Part shown: in pieces, positions 9,034-17,800 of the stretch | How the letters are laid out: the number at the start of each line of letters is the position of its first letter | Numbering within the stretch: position 1 is the first letter of the stretch | From: Desulfocucumis palustris | GTDB taxonomy: Bacteria; Bacillota; Desulfotomaculia; Desulfotomaculales; Desulfocucumaceae | Assembly: GCF_002933875.1 (NCBI RefSeq) | Contig: NZ_BFAV01000172.1 | Span: 1 to 64,000 of the forward strand | Direction of reading: 5' to 3' | Length of the DNA stretch: 64,000 bases | Made by a program: the position numbers and the translations under genes | Notes under the pieces: model-generated | Seen by the model: the letters and a program-made list of their open reading frames with translations, nothing else | The model's database searches: none | Told to the model about the DNA's origin: nothing

Positions 9034-10393
9034 ATTTAACAGTGCCCCCTTCCACTTTAAACACCTCAAAATGCAAGTGGGGACCGGTACTCAAGCCGGT
9101 GCTTCCCACCAACCCGATTTTGTCCCCGCCTTTTACGTGTGCGTCCTTTGCGACGGTTATCAGAGACAGATGGCCGTAAAGCGTTTTAACATCACCATGG
9201 TCAATCATTACACAGTTGCCGTAACCTCCTTTTTTCCCCGCCCACATAACAACGCCCTCCCAGGCGCTGTAAACAGGCGCTCCACTTGGCGCGCCTATGT
9301 CGATACCATTATGCGGTTTTTCGGTTTTTGTTATAGGGTGTATCCGCTTGCCGAAAGGAGAAGTTATTGTAAAGTATTTGGCGGGAACCGGCAGGCAAAC
9401 AGTGCCTCTCTCTCCTGTGTAATACTGTTTCGTCAAATCTACCTGAAAGGCCTCAACCCTGTTACCCATGATACCGGCATCAATTTGGTATTCCTCATCA
9501 TATAGCTCCGCCAGCTCCAGCACCGTTTCTATTTCAAGCCTATCCGTCACCTTATACCCAGCCATCAAGTCAATTAACCTTTTTAAAAACGGGCCGCTTT
9601 TTTCAACGGATACCAGCTTGGGCATAATTGATTTCAAGTGGCCGTCGTCGTAATAGTTTGTCTCTGTTTCCCAGATGTATTTATAGCCGCCCTCAAAGTT
9701 GTTTGCTGTGTCCAGCAAGTAAACCTGCCCTGTATAGGTATGATAGCTCACCGTTTTATTGCCGTTTTTATCTCTTTCTATAGTTCGATCAACTTTTGTA
9801 ACCTTAAAGGTTGTCCATTGGTAACTTGACTTTAAAACCTCATAATGATAGTCGGGATTAGGATTTCTAAGCAAACCGTCCTTGTGAATTATCGGATCGC
9901 CGGCAACCCTGTCCACTCCCGCCAGAACACTCCAGGGGAGCCTGTGGGGATAAGCCTGGGTTTGCTGGCTGGCGATTCTCCCTTTCTCAATATCCGAATC
10001 AAATATTGCCGGCAGCGATTCTTTTAACTCCTCCGTGCTCTGATGGCCTTCTTTCCAGGTTCTATCGCTTAATTCCCGGTATTTTTGGGCTAATTCCATA
10101 TCCCTGGCCTCTGTCCAATCATCTTTTTCACCCAAATTAAATATTGATACCACTTTACTTTCACCATTGGGAGGTTTGTTGTCCATCATAAATTTGGGTA
10201 ATAAAAATAATATGGTGAAGATAATAAAAAAAAGCAGCAGCATCCCCAGTAAAGGCAATGCAATTGGAGCCAGGGAAAATAATAGCTGCTTAACCGCTGC
10301 CGACAATATTTTGCCGCTAATTTTAAAGCCGGAACGGGCGAGCCCGCCCACTCCGGCCCGGGTTAAATTCTGAGCTGATTTATCCTGCTCCAT
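9005..10393 (-). CDS. Membrane-anchored M23 (LytM) peptidase of the secretion system
   Basis: 462 residues with a strong membrane segment at about 45-70 and a C-terminal M23 metallopeptidase domain (about 340-455). The zinc-binding pattern is complete: HNGIDIG gives the H-x(3)-D pair and GPHLHFEV the H-x-H. These enzymes cut peptidoglycan cross-bridges. In Gram-positive type IV systems such a wall hydrolase takes the VirB1 role of opening the wall for the channel. The middle region (about 80-335) is not recognised and may be a periplasm-facing scaffold. It follows the VirB6-like gene after 126 bases without a convincing gene, and its 3' end overlaps the next small membrane protein. Confidence 0.85.
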   Translation of the reverse strand: MEQDKSAQNLTRAGVGGLARSGFKISGKILSAAVKQLLFSLAPIALPLLGMLLLFFIIFTILFLLPKFMMDNKPPNGESKVVSIFNLGEKDDWTEARDMELAQKYRELSDRTWKEGHQSTEELKESLPAIFDSDIEKGRIASQQTQAYPHRLPWSVLAGVDRVAGDPIIHKDGLLRNPNPDYHYEVLKSSYQWTTFKVTKVDRTIERDKNGNKTVSYHTYTGQVYLLDTANNFEGGYKYIWETETNYYDDGHLKSIMPKLVSVEKSGPFLKRLIDLMAGYKVTDRLEIETVLELAELYDEEYQIDAGIMGNRVEAFQVDLTKQYYTGERGTVCLPVPAKYFTITSPFGKRIHPITKTEKPHNGIDIGAPSGAPVYSAWEGVVMWAGKKGGYGNCVMIDHGDVKTLYGHLSLITVAKDAHVKGGDKIGLVGSTGLSTGPHLHFEVFKVEGGTVKYEDPMRYIN

Positions 10394-10519
10394 ACATACC
10401 CCCTACACTTGTAGATTAACAATCTTACCTTTATTCATAGTCCATATCATAATTCATACCATCATCCACAGGTTCACGTGACACCGGCTTCCTGCCCCTT
10501 GCCTTATAGTTATAGCCGT

Positions 10520-12730
10520 TTATGCCTCCGTTTGCTCTTGCCTTTCCCGAGCCTCCCTTATTTCTTCTAATCTATTTCTCATTCCCTCGTTAGAAAGCTT
10601 GAATTTTCCTTCCAATAACCCCAATCTGTTTTCCGCTATCTGGCCGGACAAGGTTTGAATAGCAGCCTCTGCGCTTTCTATCTCTCTTTTTCTTATCACC
10701 GGGTCGGAATATTTTTCCGAAAAATTTGCCGCCTCAAGCCGCTGACTGGCGGCCTCGTACTGCGGGACAAGCCTGGACAAGTTTTGCCTTGCCTGTCCCA
10801 TATTACTCATTACCTCCCGCCTGTGCTCCGATATTTCCTGGCCGGTTCGGGCGGCGTCCCCCGCAAGATCGGGCATAAAGACCCGGGAGACATTAGCCCC
10901 GGCGGATACAACACGTCCGGCAAGTGCTCCCGCTCCACCCAGCACCCCGGTTCCTCCCAGCATGTTTCTGCCTATTTGAGCCGCGCTTGCACCGTCAAAC
11001 AGCTGGCCGGCGCTAAATACCCCCAGTCTGTCTGCCGCCGTTCCCATAATTGACTTTCCGGTGACTTCAGCCTCTTCACCCACACCTTTGATAAAACCGC
11101 CGAGTTGATTAAATTTATTTGCCATCCCGGCGCCCAGCGCCCCGCCAGCCATTAAGCCCATACCGGGACTGCCTGTTGCCATAGCCGCCAGTGCACCGCC
11201 GGCAGTGCCCGCAGCAGCTGTTACCGCAACCCCTCTCGCCAATCCTCCCATGGTCCCGGCGGCGGTGTTTGCAACGCCTGAGCCTGCCGCACTGCTTGCA
11301 GCTCCGCTTGCAACTCCTGCTGAAGCCATACCGGCAGCCATGTCGGCGGCCGGAGAAGCGCCCATTTTACCCCCCATTAACCCGTGCCCCATTCTTGAAA
11401 GAGACATAATTGAGCCCAGCCCAAGCATGGTTCCCATGTGTCCCATGGCTCCGCTGCCGACAGTATCGGCTCCTATTACGCGCCTGACCAGAACAGCAAT
11501 TGAGTTAAGCCCCAAAAGAAAGGCCATGAGGGTCCAGAAATCCGCTCCTCCCTCTGTAAACCCTATAAACAGGGCCAGGGCAGCCGCATGGCCGGATTGT
11601 AAAAATAGATTGGCGGCAAGCTCTTTTATCCACAAAGTAAAAACTCCCCTGGTTTGGGGAAACACGCTGGCAACGGCCATTACCGGGAAAATTAGCAGGA
11701 GTATGGCCAGCATTATTTTTCTCAATGAATACTGCCAGGTCATAATTGCCACCACAAATACCGTAACAAAGGCTATTACCGCCATCCCGAAGCTTGCGGT
11801 ATCCCACTTGCAAAGGGTGTCCAGGAATCCCCTGCCCGTAATACTTCCCTCGATGGTTGTGTACAGCGCCTCCACCAGATAATAGTTCAGGCCGAAGATA
11901 AACTGCCATAAATAATGCCCGAAACCTACCAGCAATAAGCAAATAAAAAAACCGTTAATATAATCCTGATAGGTTAAACGCTTATTTGTATTTGTGGACT
12001 GCACCATGAGGAGTATACCGGCAATGGTAACAGCGATAACCAGGGGTATCGGCACCAGGTTTCCAAGGGTCTCGTAAATTATTCCTATTGCACCATATTC
12101 TCCATCGGTGAAGGTATATAGGTGTAACCCCTCCAACGGCGCCATTCCTTTTTTTATATCCCGGTTGAAGACTATTTGCAACGGCTCGTCTATACCTATA
12201 ACGTCATTAATGAACAGGGGCACAATCATTATTACTTCCGCTAAAAATTTTTCTATGTAACCTGCTTTGCTTTCTACATCCTCAATATTTGTTTTGCCTT
12301 TGAACACTCCGTCAAAGGGACCGTCACCCTCAGAATTCTCACCATTACCCCCGTCCCCGGCGTTTGGATCTGTTTCGCCATTATCATCCGTTGGCACGTC
12401 TTCATAAGGCTCTACTGTTATTGGATACTTTCTAAGAATATCCGTTGATAGTATGTACTCTATCGTGACATCCGGCATGCTTTTATGTCTTTCGTCTATA
12501 TAGAGCCCCTTATTTACATCTACTTCGGCTAAATATGTGTAGGGTGGCGGATTATTAGGGAACTTGTATTGTATTTTTACTTTTCCTTTACCCTCTTGAT
12601 AAGATGGCGACCACTTTAATGTTACAGTGCCATCAGAGTTTCTTTTACCGGTTACATTTAAACCATAATCAGCCCATGCGGGTGTTGTTAGAAAGAGCAT
12701 TATAATGAGTGCCATTAAGAGCTTACGCAT
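10520..12730 (-). CDS. VirB6/TrbL-like polytopic membrane protein
   Basis: 736 residues. A signal peptide (about 1-20, ending AWADYG) is followed by an exported fibronectin-like beta region (about 22-110), an acidic Gly/Asn-rich linker (about 115-140), six to seven membrane segments (about 165-425), a long Ala/Gly/Met-rich region (about 430-600) and a charged coiled coil at the C terminus. This order matches the channel-forming VirB6/TrbL class of type IV secretion, whose members have a hydrophobic core and a flexible Ala/Gly-rich tail. The gene overlaps the VirB4-like gene by 8 bases, so the two are translationally coupled. The exported N-terminal domain is an addition not found in classical VirB6. 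Confidence 0.75.
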   Translation of the reverse strand: MRKLLMALIIMLFLTTPAWADYGLNVTGKRNSDGTVTLKWSPSYQEGKGKVKIQYKFPNNPPPYTYLAEVDVNKGLYIDERHKSMPDVTIEYILSTDILRKYPITVEPYEDVPTDDNGETDPNAGDGGNGENSEGDGPFDGVFKGKTNIEDVESKAGYIEKFLAEVIMIVPLFINDVIGIDEPLQIVFNRDIKKGMAPLEGLHLYTFTDGEYGAIGIIYETLGNLVPIPLVIAVTIAGILLMVQSTNTNKRLTYQDYINGFFICLLLVGFGHYLWQFIFGLNYYLVEALYTTIEGSITGRGFLDTLCKWDTASFGMAVIAFVTVFVVAIMTWQYSLRKIMLAILLLIFPVMAVASVFPQTRGVFTLWIKELAANLFLQSGHAAALALFIGFTEGGADFWTLMAFLLGLNSIAVLVRRVIGADTVGSGAMGHMGTMLGLGSIMSLSRMGHGLMGGKMGASPAADMAAGMASAGVASGAASSAAGSGVANTAAGTMGGLARGVAVTAAAGTAGGALAAMATGSPGMGLMAGGALGAGMANKFNQLGGFIKGVGEEAEVTGKSIMGTAADRLGVFSAGQLFDGASAAQIGRNMLGGTGVLGGAGALAGRVVSAGANVSRVFMPDLAGDAARTGQEISEHRREVMSNMGQARQNLSRLVPQYEAASQRLEAANFSEKYSDPVIRKREIESAEAAIQTLSGQIAENRLGLLEGKFKLSNEGMRNRLEEIREARERQEQTEA

Positions 12731-14705
12731 TGGCGGTCACATCCTGTCTTTCCCAGAAGTCTTTATTCGGGTCATTTGCGAATAATTCAAGGTCCTTCTG
12801 CGTGGCCTTAAAATGTACCGCAACCGACTGGGTATCGGCTTTTAATATTCCGTACCCCTTTGGCGAACGCAGCAAAAAAGCAGCCTCTCCGTTGGACAGG
12901 GCAAATTTCCCCTGAATTGCGTCTATGTCAAGGCTTTCCTGCCTTAAGAATATTTTAGTGGGTGAGTTTTTAATTACCCCCAGTCCATAGGGGTTTCTGA
13001 GAAGCACCTCAAAACCCTGGGTAATGGTTATCATCCAGATGTTTAAGTGGCGGCCCCGGCGGTACCCGTTTTCAATCCACCTGGCCAGCTCCACGTCGGC
13101 TTCCATGGGAATTTGTATTTCATCCATCACTATGTACGTGGGATTCTTATCGGCCTTGCCGAAACGTTCCCAGGCGCATTTCTGTATTACAAAATAGGCC
13201 AGCGGCTGCATTATTTCCGCTTCCAGGCCGGCAACACTGATTCCCGTGATCGGGGCCTTTCTGAAATCCACGTTGCTCCGGCAGTCGAATATCGCCTGGG
13301 AGGGATTGCTTCCCTGGCGGGTGAAGGGTTTTAATATTTCGGCAATCTCTTTTAACTCCGGCACCCTTGCCATTTCAAAATACAGATCCGAAAGCGCGGG
13401 CATTTCCTTTCTTTCCCTGGTGAGCCTGAAGGATGAATCCGTGCTTTGGGCCCTGGTATAAAGATTTTTGGGATTGCCGTCTATTCCCCTGTCCGAATAC
13501 AGTTTCCAGATCAATTCCTGAATTCTGGTTTTGGCCAGGCCGCTTAAATATTTTTCGTCCACCAGCCTGACAAGTTTAAACACGAAAGCCTGCACGGCCT
13601 GCACTGTTTCAGCCAGTTCCACCACCAGGCCGCCGTCCTCATCCTCTGATTCCACAACGTCAAATATATTAAACCTGTAATGACTGTCCGCGGTGAAATC
13701 AATATAGGGGCACCCGAGACCCAGAATGCCTTTTTTGAACTCCCTGGAGGGCTCGATCACCACGGTCCGGATGCCTGTCAGGGCTGAGCGGGCTATCAGC
13801 ATCAAAACCATAAAGGTTTTACCGAAGCCTGTTCTCCCTACCACGCATATATGCCCCGTCCCCAGGGCTTTCTCCCTGCCGTTGTATAAAAGGGGTTTCT
13901 TTTGCATATCCTCCCCTATCACTATCCCGGTTTTGTGATTGATTGAACCCTGACCGAAGGGGAACAGGTCGGCTATATTGGAGGACTCCATATTGCGAAA
14001 GGTATCCTTGAACGCTCCTTCCTTATCCAGGGGAGTCATGGATAAAAGGGCCTCCAGCTGCCTGGTGTCGGCACCCCGGAGAAAAATCCCCTTCATTGCA
14101 AACCGCTTTACCAGGCTGTTGCAAAACCTTCTGAAAAACACCATATTGTTGCTGCTGGCGGTAGACTGAATGGAAACAAAGAAAAGCCTTTCCACTTCCA
14201 CCCTCAGCCGTTCCTGCTGTGCCATCAGGTCACGCAGGGCGGTCAGGAGCATGGACCGTTTGTTTCTGTCCGTCTCGGTCATCAGGTCGGATTCAATTCC
14301 CGACATTTTTCTCCCTATTTCAAAGAGCACCCTTTGGGTGTCGGCGGGCCGGACGTGTATAGCCGTGTCACAGTCGCCTGGCCCGAAATCTCCCAGGTAC
14401 AGGGCGTCAAGCATCCCCGCCCAGGTGGTGTTGGTGGTCAAAGGAGCGAAAAAGGAGCGAAAATATCGCGCGGGCTCAATGGTGCCGCCCACCTCCACCC
14501 AATAGTCCGTTGCCACACCCTCGTAATTTTTTTCCCCGGGCTTAACCTCTTTCACCAGGGACGGGGCCAATAAATCTTTTGGCCCGGCCGCCCCGGAAAA
14601 GAAATCCGGCTGGTCTTTTCCAGGCTTAAACTTGATTTTCTGATCAGGCTGTTTTTTCACCCTTTCCGGTTTCAGAGCTTTTATTCTTCCCAGCAGACTC
14701 CTCAA
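12723..14705 (-). CDS. VirB4-like type IV secretion ATPase (C-terminal motor part)
   Basis: 660 residues, the main energising ATPase of the type IV machine. The Walker A is VGRTGFGKTF (about residues 288-297) and the Walker B is YIVMDEIQ (about 525-532). A GYRRGRHLNIWMITITQG arginine-rich/motif-3 segment follows, as in VirB4/TraC/ConE. The first 60 residues are charged and low in complexity. The usual VirB4 N-terminal domain is largely missing here and is encoded as a separate protein by the overlapping upstream gene (14644-15513). The two frames overlap by 62 bases, so they are distinct proteins unless ribosomes shift. The VirB6-like gene follows with 8 bases of overlap. Confidence 0.88.
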   Translation of the reverse strand: MRSLLGRIKALKPERVKKQPDQKIKFKPGKDQPDFFSGAAGPKDLLAPSLVKEVKPGEKNYEGVATDYWVEVGGTIEPARYFRSFFAPLTTNTTWAGMLDALYLGDFGPGDCDTAIHVRPADTQRVLFEIGRKMSGIESDLMTETDRNKRSMLLTALRDLMAQQERLRVEVERLFFVSIQSTASSNNMVFFRRFCNSLVKRFAMKGIFLRGADTRQLEALLSMTPLDKEGAFKDTFRNMESSNIADLFPFGQGSINHKTGIVIGEDMQKKPLLYNGREKALGTGHICVVGRTGFGKTFMVLMLIARSALTGIRTVVIEPSREFKKGILGLGCPYIDFTADSHYRFNIFDVVESEDEDGGLVVELAETVQAVQAFVFKLVRLVDEKYLSGLAKTRIQELIWKLYSDRGIDGNPKNLYTRAQSTDSSFRLTRERKEMPALSDLYFEMARVPELKEIAEILKPFTRQGSNPSQAIFDCRSNVDFRKAPITGISVAGLEAEIMQPLAYFVIQKCAWERFGKADKNPTYIVMDEIQIPMEADVELARWIENGYRRGRHLNIWMITITQGFEVLLRNPYGLGVIKNSPTKIFLRQESLDIDAIQGKFALSNGEAAFLLRSPKGYGILKADTQSVAVHFKATQKDLELFANDPNKDFWERQDVTANA

Positions 14706-15513
14706 TTAGCTCACTCCCTAATAATGGTGTAAGTGAATATGTGGCCGGCGAAAACATATCCTGGACGCCGGCATCCACAAGACGGGCATGTGGAGACAGG
14801 TCCCGGTTGAAAGTGCTGTAAATTAAATCAATAACCCCGTCCCTGCCCAACCGGATGTTTGGAATCTCCATGCCGCTAAGACACCCCTGTATCACGCCGG
14901 CGAGATTATCCAACTCCTGTACGGCCAACGCGCTTATTTCCTTATCGCTCATATGGCCGCCCCGTTTTGGTTTTAAATCGGACAGCAGGGCGTTAATAGC
15001 CTCATTATCCAGCTTTATGCCGGAATCAATGCTGGATACGGCAAGGGCGTCGATTTTAAGAATAATGTAGTGTCTCCTGTCCCTAACGTTTTTTTCCGTT
15101 TTTTCGCCGAGTTCGTTGCATAGTATCCTGCCGTATTCCTGCAGTTCCGGTGTGGGGGCTTTACCGATTTCTTTTTGCAGCTCGGCTATATAATCTTTAA
15201 AATCCAAATGTCTGCTTTGCACCAGAAATGTTGCGGGTATGGTGAGGGCATTAACCAGATCACGAAAGCCCAGCCAGAGGGACTCCTGTTCCGAGTGGCT
15301 TTTGAGGGCCATGTTGACGGGTTCCACCTCTATTACCATTCGGTACTGGTGATTGGGCAGTTCCACCGCGCCCCCGGGTGATATGTTTTTATACCTGATC
15401 AGCTCCTGGGTGGTGGTAACCGGTTTTTCCCCTTTTTCTTTTTTCTTGTTAAAAAGAATAAAAAGGGCGGCTGCCAGTGCCGCAACCGCTCCGTAATTCG
15501 ACAAAAAACTCAC
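14644..15513 (-). CDS. Membrane-anchored VirB4 N-terminal-domain-like protein
   Basis: 289 residues with one N-terminal membrane segment (about 5-21), a basic stretch, then a soluble domain with YRMVIEVEPVNMALKS and RRHYIILKID strands. These resemble the N-terminal (CagE/TrbE/VirB) domain that normally precedes the ATPase motor of VirB4. The ATPase with Walker motifs follows in a different frame with 62 bases of overlap, so VirB4 appears split in two, with the N-terminal half carrying its own membrane anchor. Another reading is a separate scaffold subunit. The C-terminal 30 residues are charged and probably disordered. It overlaps the stop of the PrgI-like gene by 4 bases. Confidence 0.65.
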   Translation of the reverse strand: MSFLSNYGAVAALAAALFILFNKKKEKGEKPVTTTQELIRYKNISPGGAVELPNHQYRMVIEVEPVNMALKSHSEQESLWLGFRDLVNALTIPATFLVQSRHLDFKDYIAELQKEIGKAPTPELQEYGRILCNELGEKTEKNVRDRRHYIILKIDALAVSSIDSGIKLDNEAINALLSDLKPKRGGHMSDKEISALAVQELDNLAGVIQGCLSGMEIPNIRLGRDGVIDLIYSTFNRDLSPHARLVDAGVQDMFSPATYSLTPLLGSELIEESAGKNKSSETGKGEKTA

Positions 15514-15830
15514 TGCCCGGACCCCCTTTTGTAGATCAAGGTTCTCCGCCGCCTGTTAAAGGCAATCCAATACATGAAATAAGTATACAGTGGCAGCCCT
15601 GTTTTGCCTTCCCCGGCAAATCCGCACAGACCGCACAGGGCCAGCGGCAGAGCGTGATGTAAATGTTTAAATACATAGCTCTCCATGGGCAGAGGCGGCA
15701 CAAACTGGGAAAATTTTATGGACAGGAATACTCCCGCCGCCAGCCAGCCCAACTGCTTCAAGGTAAAATTCCAGACAATCTTCTCTCCCTGGGTTGCCTG
15801 GTACGCCAGGGGATGCTTCTGCCCGTACAT
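15510..15830 (-). CDS. PrgI/VirB3-like membrane protein
   Basis: About 106 residues with two hydrophobic segments near the centre (about 30-47 and 58-75) and a basic C terminus ending in RRRRTLIYKRG. PrgI-family proteins are the VirB3 equivalents of Gram-positive type IV secretion: small inner-membrane proteins encoded just before VirB4. Position and size agree. The ATG at 15830 is preferred because it follows the pilin stop codon by two bases and has CGGGA 8 bases upstream; an ATG at 15872 would add 14 residues and overlap the pilin gene by 40 bases. Confidence 0.75.
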   Translation of the reverse strand: MYGQKHPLAYQATQGEKIVWNFTLKQLGWLAAGVFLSIKFSQFVPPLPMESYVFKHLHHALPLALCGLCGFAGEGKTGLPLYTYFMYWIAFNRRRRTLIYKRGSGQ

Positions 15831-15832
15831 TA

Positions 15833-16189
15833 TTATGTTCCCGAGGCCGTCGAGGTAACAAACCACGGCCATATGGCTTTAACGATGTCTTCAGCTCCGG
15901 TAATCAGGAATATGGCGATAAAGAAGTACATTAGTTTATCCTTTGCTGCAGCTTTTTTCTGTGGGTCGCCACCCGCGCCGAAAAAAATAAACCCTGCCCA
16001 GATAATAAATATAACTGCCGCGACTTTAGCCAGATCCTGAAGGACTTCAACCACTTTTTTTTGAGCAGCTTCTGCTCTGACCACAATACTGCTTTTATCG
16101 CCAGTATCATCCGCCATTGCAGCACTGTTAATAAAGAGCATAAGTATAACACACAACAACAAAATAGCAATTTTTTTCTTTTTGCTCAA
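15833..16189 (-). CDS. VirB2/TrbC-like pilin
   Basis: 118 residues. A lysine-rich N terminus and signal peptide (about 7-26, AAMADD as probable cleavage region) are followed by two membrane segments (about 52-72 and 86-106) separated by a short charged loop GGDPQKKAAAKDK. This is the layout of VirB2/TrbC pilins, which form the pilus or channel lining. Initiation at TTG (16189) is supported by GGGAGG about 8 bases upstream, and no ATG fits. It is the first gene after a long non-coding leader with a hairpin and terminator (16351-16428) and starts the VirB2-B3-B4-B6 order typical of compact Gram-positive systems. Confidence 0.78.
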   Translation of the reverse strand: MSKKKKIAILLLCVILMLFINSAAMADDTGDKSSIVVRAEAAQKKVVEVLQDLAKVAAVIFIIWAGFIFFGAGGDPQKKAAAKDKLMYFFIAIFLITGAEDIVKAIWPWFVTSTASGT

Positions 16190-16350
16190 AGATATTTACC
16201 TCCCTTTAATAAACGAATATGCCTTCATGAAAAGTAAATCACACCAACATTAAAACGGGACTTTGCTCTATACCATACCATTGAAAACCTTTCCGCGGAA
16301 ACCAGTGTTCGAGCATCTATATCATGCCAACCAGAGCAGGCATCACCTCC

Positions 16351-16389
16351 TAAAAAAAATAGCCTGTAATCCATGAAGGACTACAGGCT
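16351..16389 (-). terminator. Intrinsic terminator upstream of the type IV secretion genes
   Basis: On the minus strand an 8-bp perfect stem (AGCCTGTA at 16389-16382 with TACAGGCT at 16368-16361) is extended by a mismatch and 3 further pairs around a 5-base loop. It is followed by A and eight T (16360-16352). It lies after the NusG paralogue and before the pilin gene in the same transcription direction, so the secretion genes could be expressed from the upstream promoter only if polymerase reads through. Confidence 0.88.
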
Positions 16390-16404
16390 TTATAAAGGAG
16401 GGGG

Positions 16405-16428
16405 AAACAGCATTTTTAAATGCTGTTT
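16405..16428 (-). promoter_or_regulatory. Hairpin just upstream of the leader terminator
   Basis: AAACAGCATTT (16405-16415) and its exact complement AAATGCTGTTT (16418-16428) form an almost perfect palindrome, giving a hairpin of about 9-10 bp. It lacks a following T run on the minus strand. It lies 15 bases ahead of the terminator and downstream of the NusG paralogue gene. LoaP-type NusG paralogues are known to need an RNA hairpin in the leader, so this is a candidate recruitment element; that role is inference. Confidence 0.5.
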
Positions 16429-16899
16429 TGATGCTTTGAGTAATAAAATTATATATAATTATTGAACCCTGAATTAGCTGTTATGTACTCTATTGCCTCC
16501 CCGGAAAAATATATTAATATGGCACCTCTGCACAAGGCTGCCGCAATTTGGCTATTGGCAGTTCTTTGTCCCATTATGCCGGCAAGGAATCATAAGGTTA
16601 AACGCATAATAATACCGGCATTGGAAACAGCCTCACACCCTTCTTATACTGCGCATTATCGAATGGCATAGCTTCGCCATCCCCCAGTTTCTTTATTTTT
16701 TCCGACCGTTACCCCTTGTCCCTGTTGGATGCGAACCGGGATAAACAATGGTCTCCGAAATGATGTTGCAAATAATGACCTTCCCGTAATAATCCGCCTT
16801 TACCCTGCCCTGGCCCCGCCCTAATGATGACTTTTACAAGTGGTTGACTATCCGGTTGTATTAATTGATATCAGGGTCGCAATGCTTGCTTCCAAACCG

Positions 16900-17436
16900 T
16901 CATAATGCCAGCTCCACCGGTTCCATCATCAGCCGTATAAGCATTTTTTCGCTATACGACTCAACGAAAAAAACCTGTGCGGATTTCATCAGGTTGCGGA
17001 CATATTGTAAGGGCAGGCGGATAACTGATTTTTTATTTCGTTTGGCTTCGATTATCCGGCTGAATTTGGCTTTTATTGATTCTAATATTGAAGTATCGGG
17101 TTTGTCAAATTCGGCCTGGTTTTCACAGCGGGAAAGTATGCGCTCCATTTCCTCCTCGGATATTGTCCCGTTAAGTATACCATAAACATGGGGCAACCTC
17201 CTGAGATAATGCCACAATTGATCCGTCAAAATGCATTTTACAAATACGTATCCCGTTATTATCGGCTCATACATGACTTTTTTACTGGAAAACACCGCAA
17301 TTTTTTTTAATGGGGCTACAGCCTTGTCAATTAACCGGCCTAAGTTTTCCATACCCTTCAAATCAAATTTAACGGACCACTCCACGTCTATTTCCTTACC
17401 ACTATGAACTTGCAGTGCTATCCAGTTATAGGCCAT
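16900..17436 (-). CDS. NusG-family specialised elongation factor (LoaP/RfaH-like)
   Basis: 178 residues. The N-terminal half matches the NusG N-terminal (NGN) domain: WIALQVHSGKE near the start, EPIITGYVFVKC (about residues 56-67), then LRRLPHVYGILNG and SEEEMERIL. The C-terminal 55 residues correspond in position to the KOW domain but are strongly diverged, lacking a clear glycine-rich turn and ending in EPVELAL. Core NusG binds RNA polymerase through the NGN domain; specialised paralogues such as LoaP and RfaH suppress termination in long operons. This gene is second in a transcript that meets an intrinsic terminator before the secretion genes and another after them, which is the expected setting. 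ATG overlaps the preceding stop, with GGAGGAAG upstream. Confidence 0.75.
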   Translation of the reverse strand: MAYNWIALQVHSGKEIDVEWSVKFDLKGMENLGRLIDKAVAPLKKIAVFSSKKVMYEPIITGYVFVKCILTDQLWHYLRRLPHVYGILNGTISEEEMERILSRCENQAEFDKPDTSILESIKAKFSRIIEAKRNKKSVIRLPLQYVRNLMKSAQVFFVESYSEKMLIRLMMEPVELAL

Positions 17437-17726
17437 TATTTCTTCCTCCCATGGATACTTTTGATATAATCCCTTTTAGCAGCGTCCTCTTCCAGCTTGT
17501 AAATATTTATCAGGGTGCCCGAATTCTTTAAATAGTCTATTCTTGTGTTGATATGGGCGATTTCTTTAGTAATTTTTCTATTCCGGCGAAGGGTTTTCTC
17601 TTCTTCCATACGCACAAACTCTCCAAAACCCTTAGCCTGGAGCTGGCGATTTGTTCGGGAGAGATTTCTTCTGTCCACCTTTAACAGGTTAATCTCACGG
17701 CTAATGAACTCGTCTAATATTAACAC
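17436..17726 (-). CDS. Small coiled-coil protein, first gene after the riboswitch
   Basis: Up to 96 residues, rich in Lys, Arg, Glu and Asn, predicted to be helical throughout (for example KTLRRNRKITKEIAHIN). It has no membrane segment and was not recognised. It overlaps the NusG-paralogue start by one base, so the pair is probably translated together, and it is the first open frame downstream of the c-di-GMP riboswitch terminator. The start is unsure: GTG at 17726 is only one base from an AAGGGG ribosome-binding sequence, so initiation may lie a few codons downstream. A role as partner or adaptor of the NusG-like protein is possible but not shown. Confidence 0.6.
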   Translation of the reverse strand: MLILDEFISREINLLKVDRRNLSRTNRQLQAKGFGEFVRMEEEKTLRRNRKITKEIAHINTRIDYLKNSGTLINIYKLEEDAAKRDYIKSIHGRKK

Positions 17727-17800
17727 CCCCTTTTAACATTTATCCCCGGATGAATGTACTAAAAACGGTTTTGCCATGTATTTGCCCAAATATCCAAACA

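Larger units (their letters stand above)
16190..16899. other. Non-coding leader between the NusG paralogue and the secretion genes
   Basis: About 710 bases with no convincing gene on either strand. It contains a Shine-Dalgarno site for the pilin near 16197-16203, an intrinsic terminator at 16351-16389, a near-perfect inverted repeat at 16405-16428 and an AT-rich stretch near 16441-16460. A minus-strand TATAAT lies at 16453-16448 but no matching -35 is seen. The remainder (about 16460-16899) is unassigned. Its position between a NusG paralogue gene and a terminator fits a leader through which antitermination acts. Confidence 0.6.

Noticed and set aside
10394-10519. Possible 17-31 codon gene between the VirB6-like and M23 genes
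   Set aside because: A short open frame exists, but it has no standard start at a good distance from a ribosome-binding site.
93-17726. Calling the first region an integrative conjugative element
   Set aside because: No relaxase, VirD4-type coupling protein, integrase or attachment site is visible within the window.
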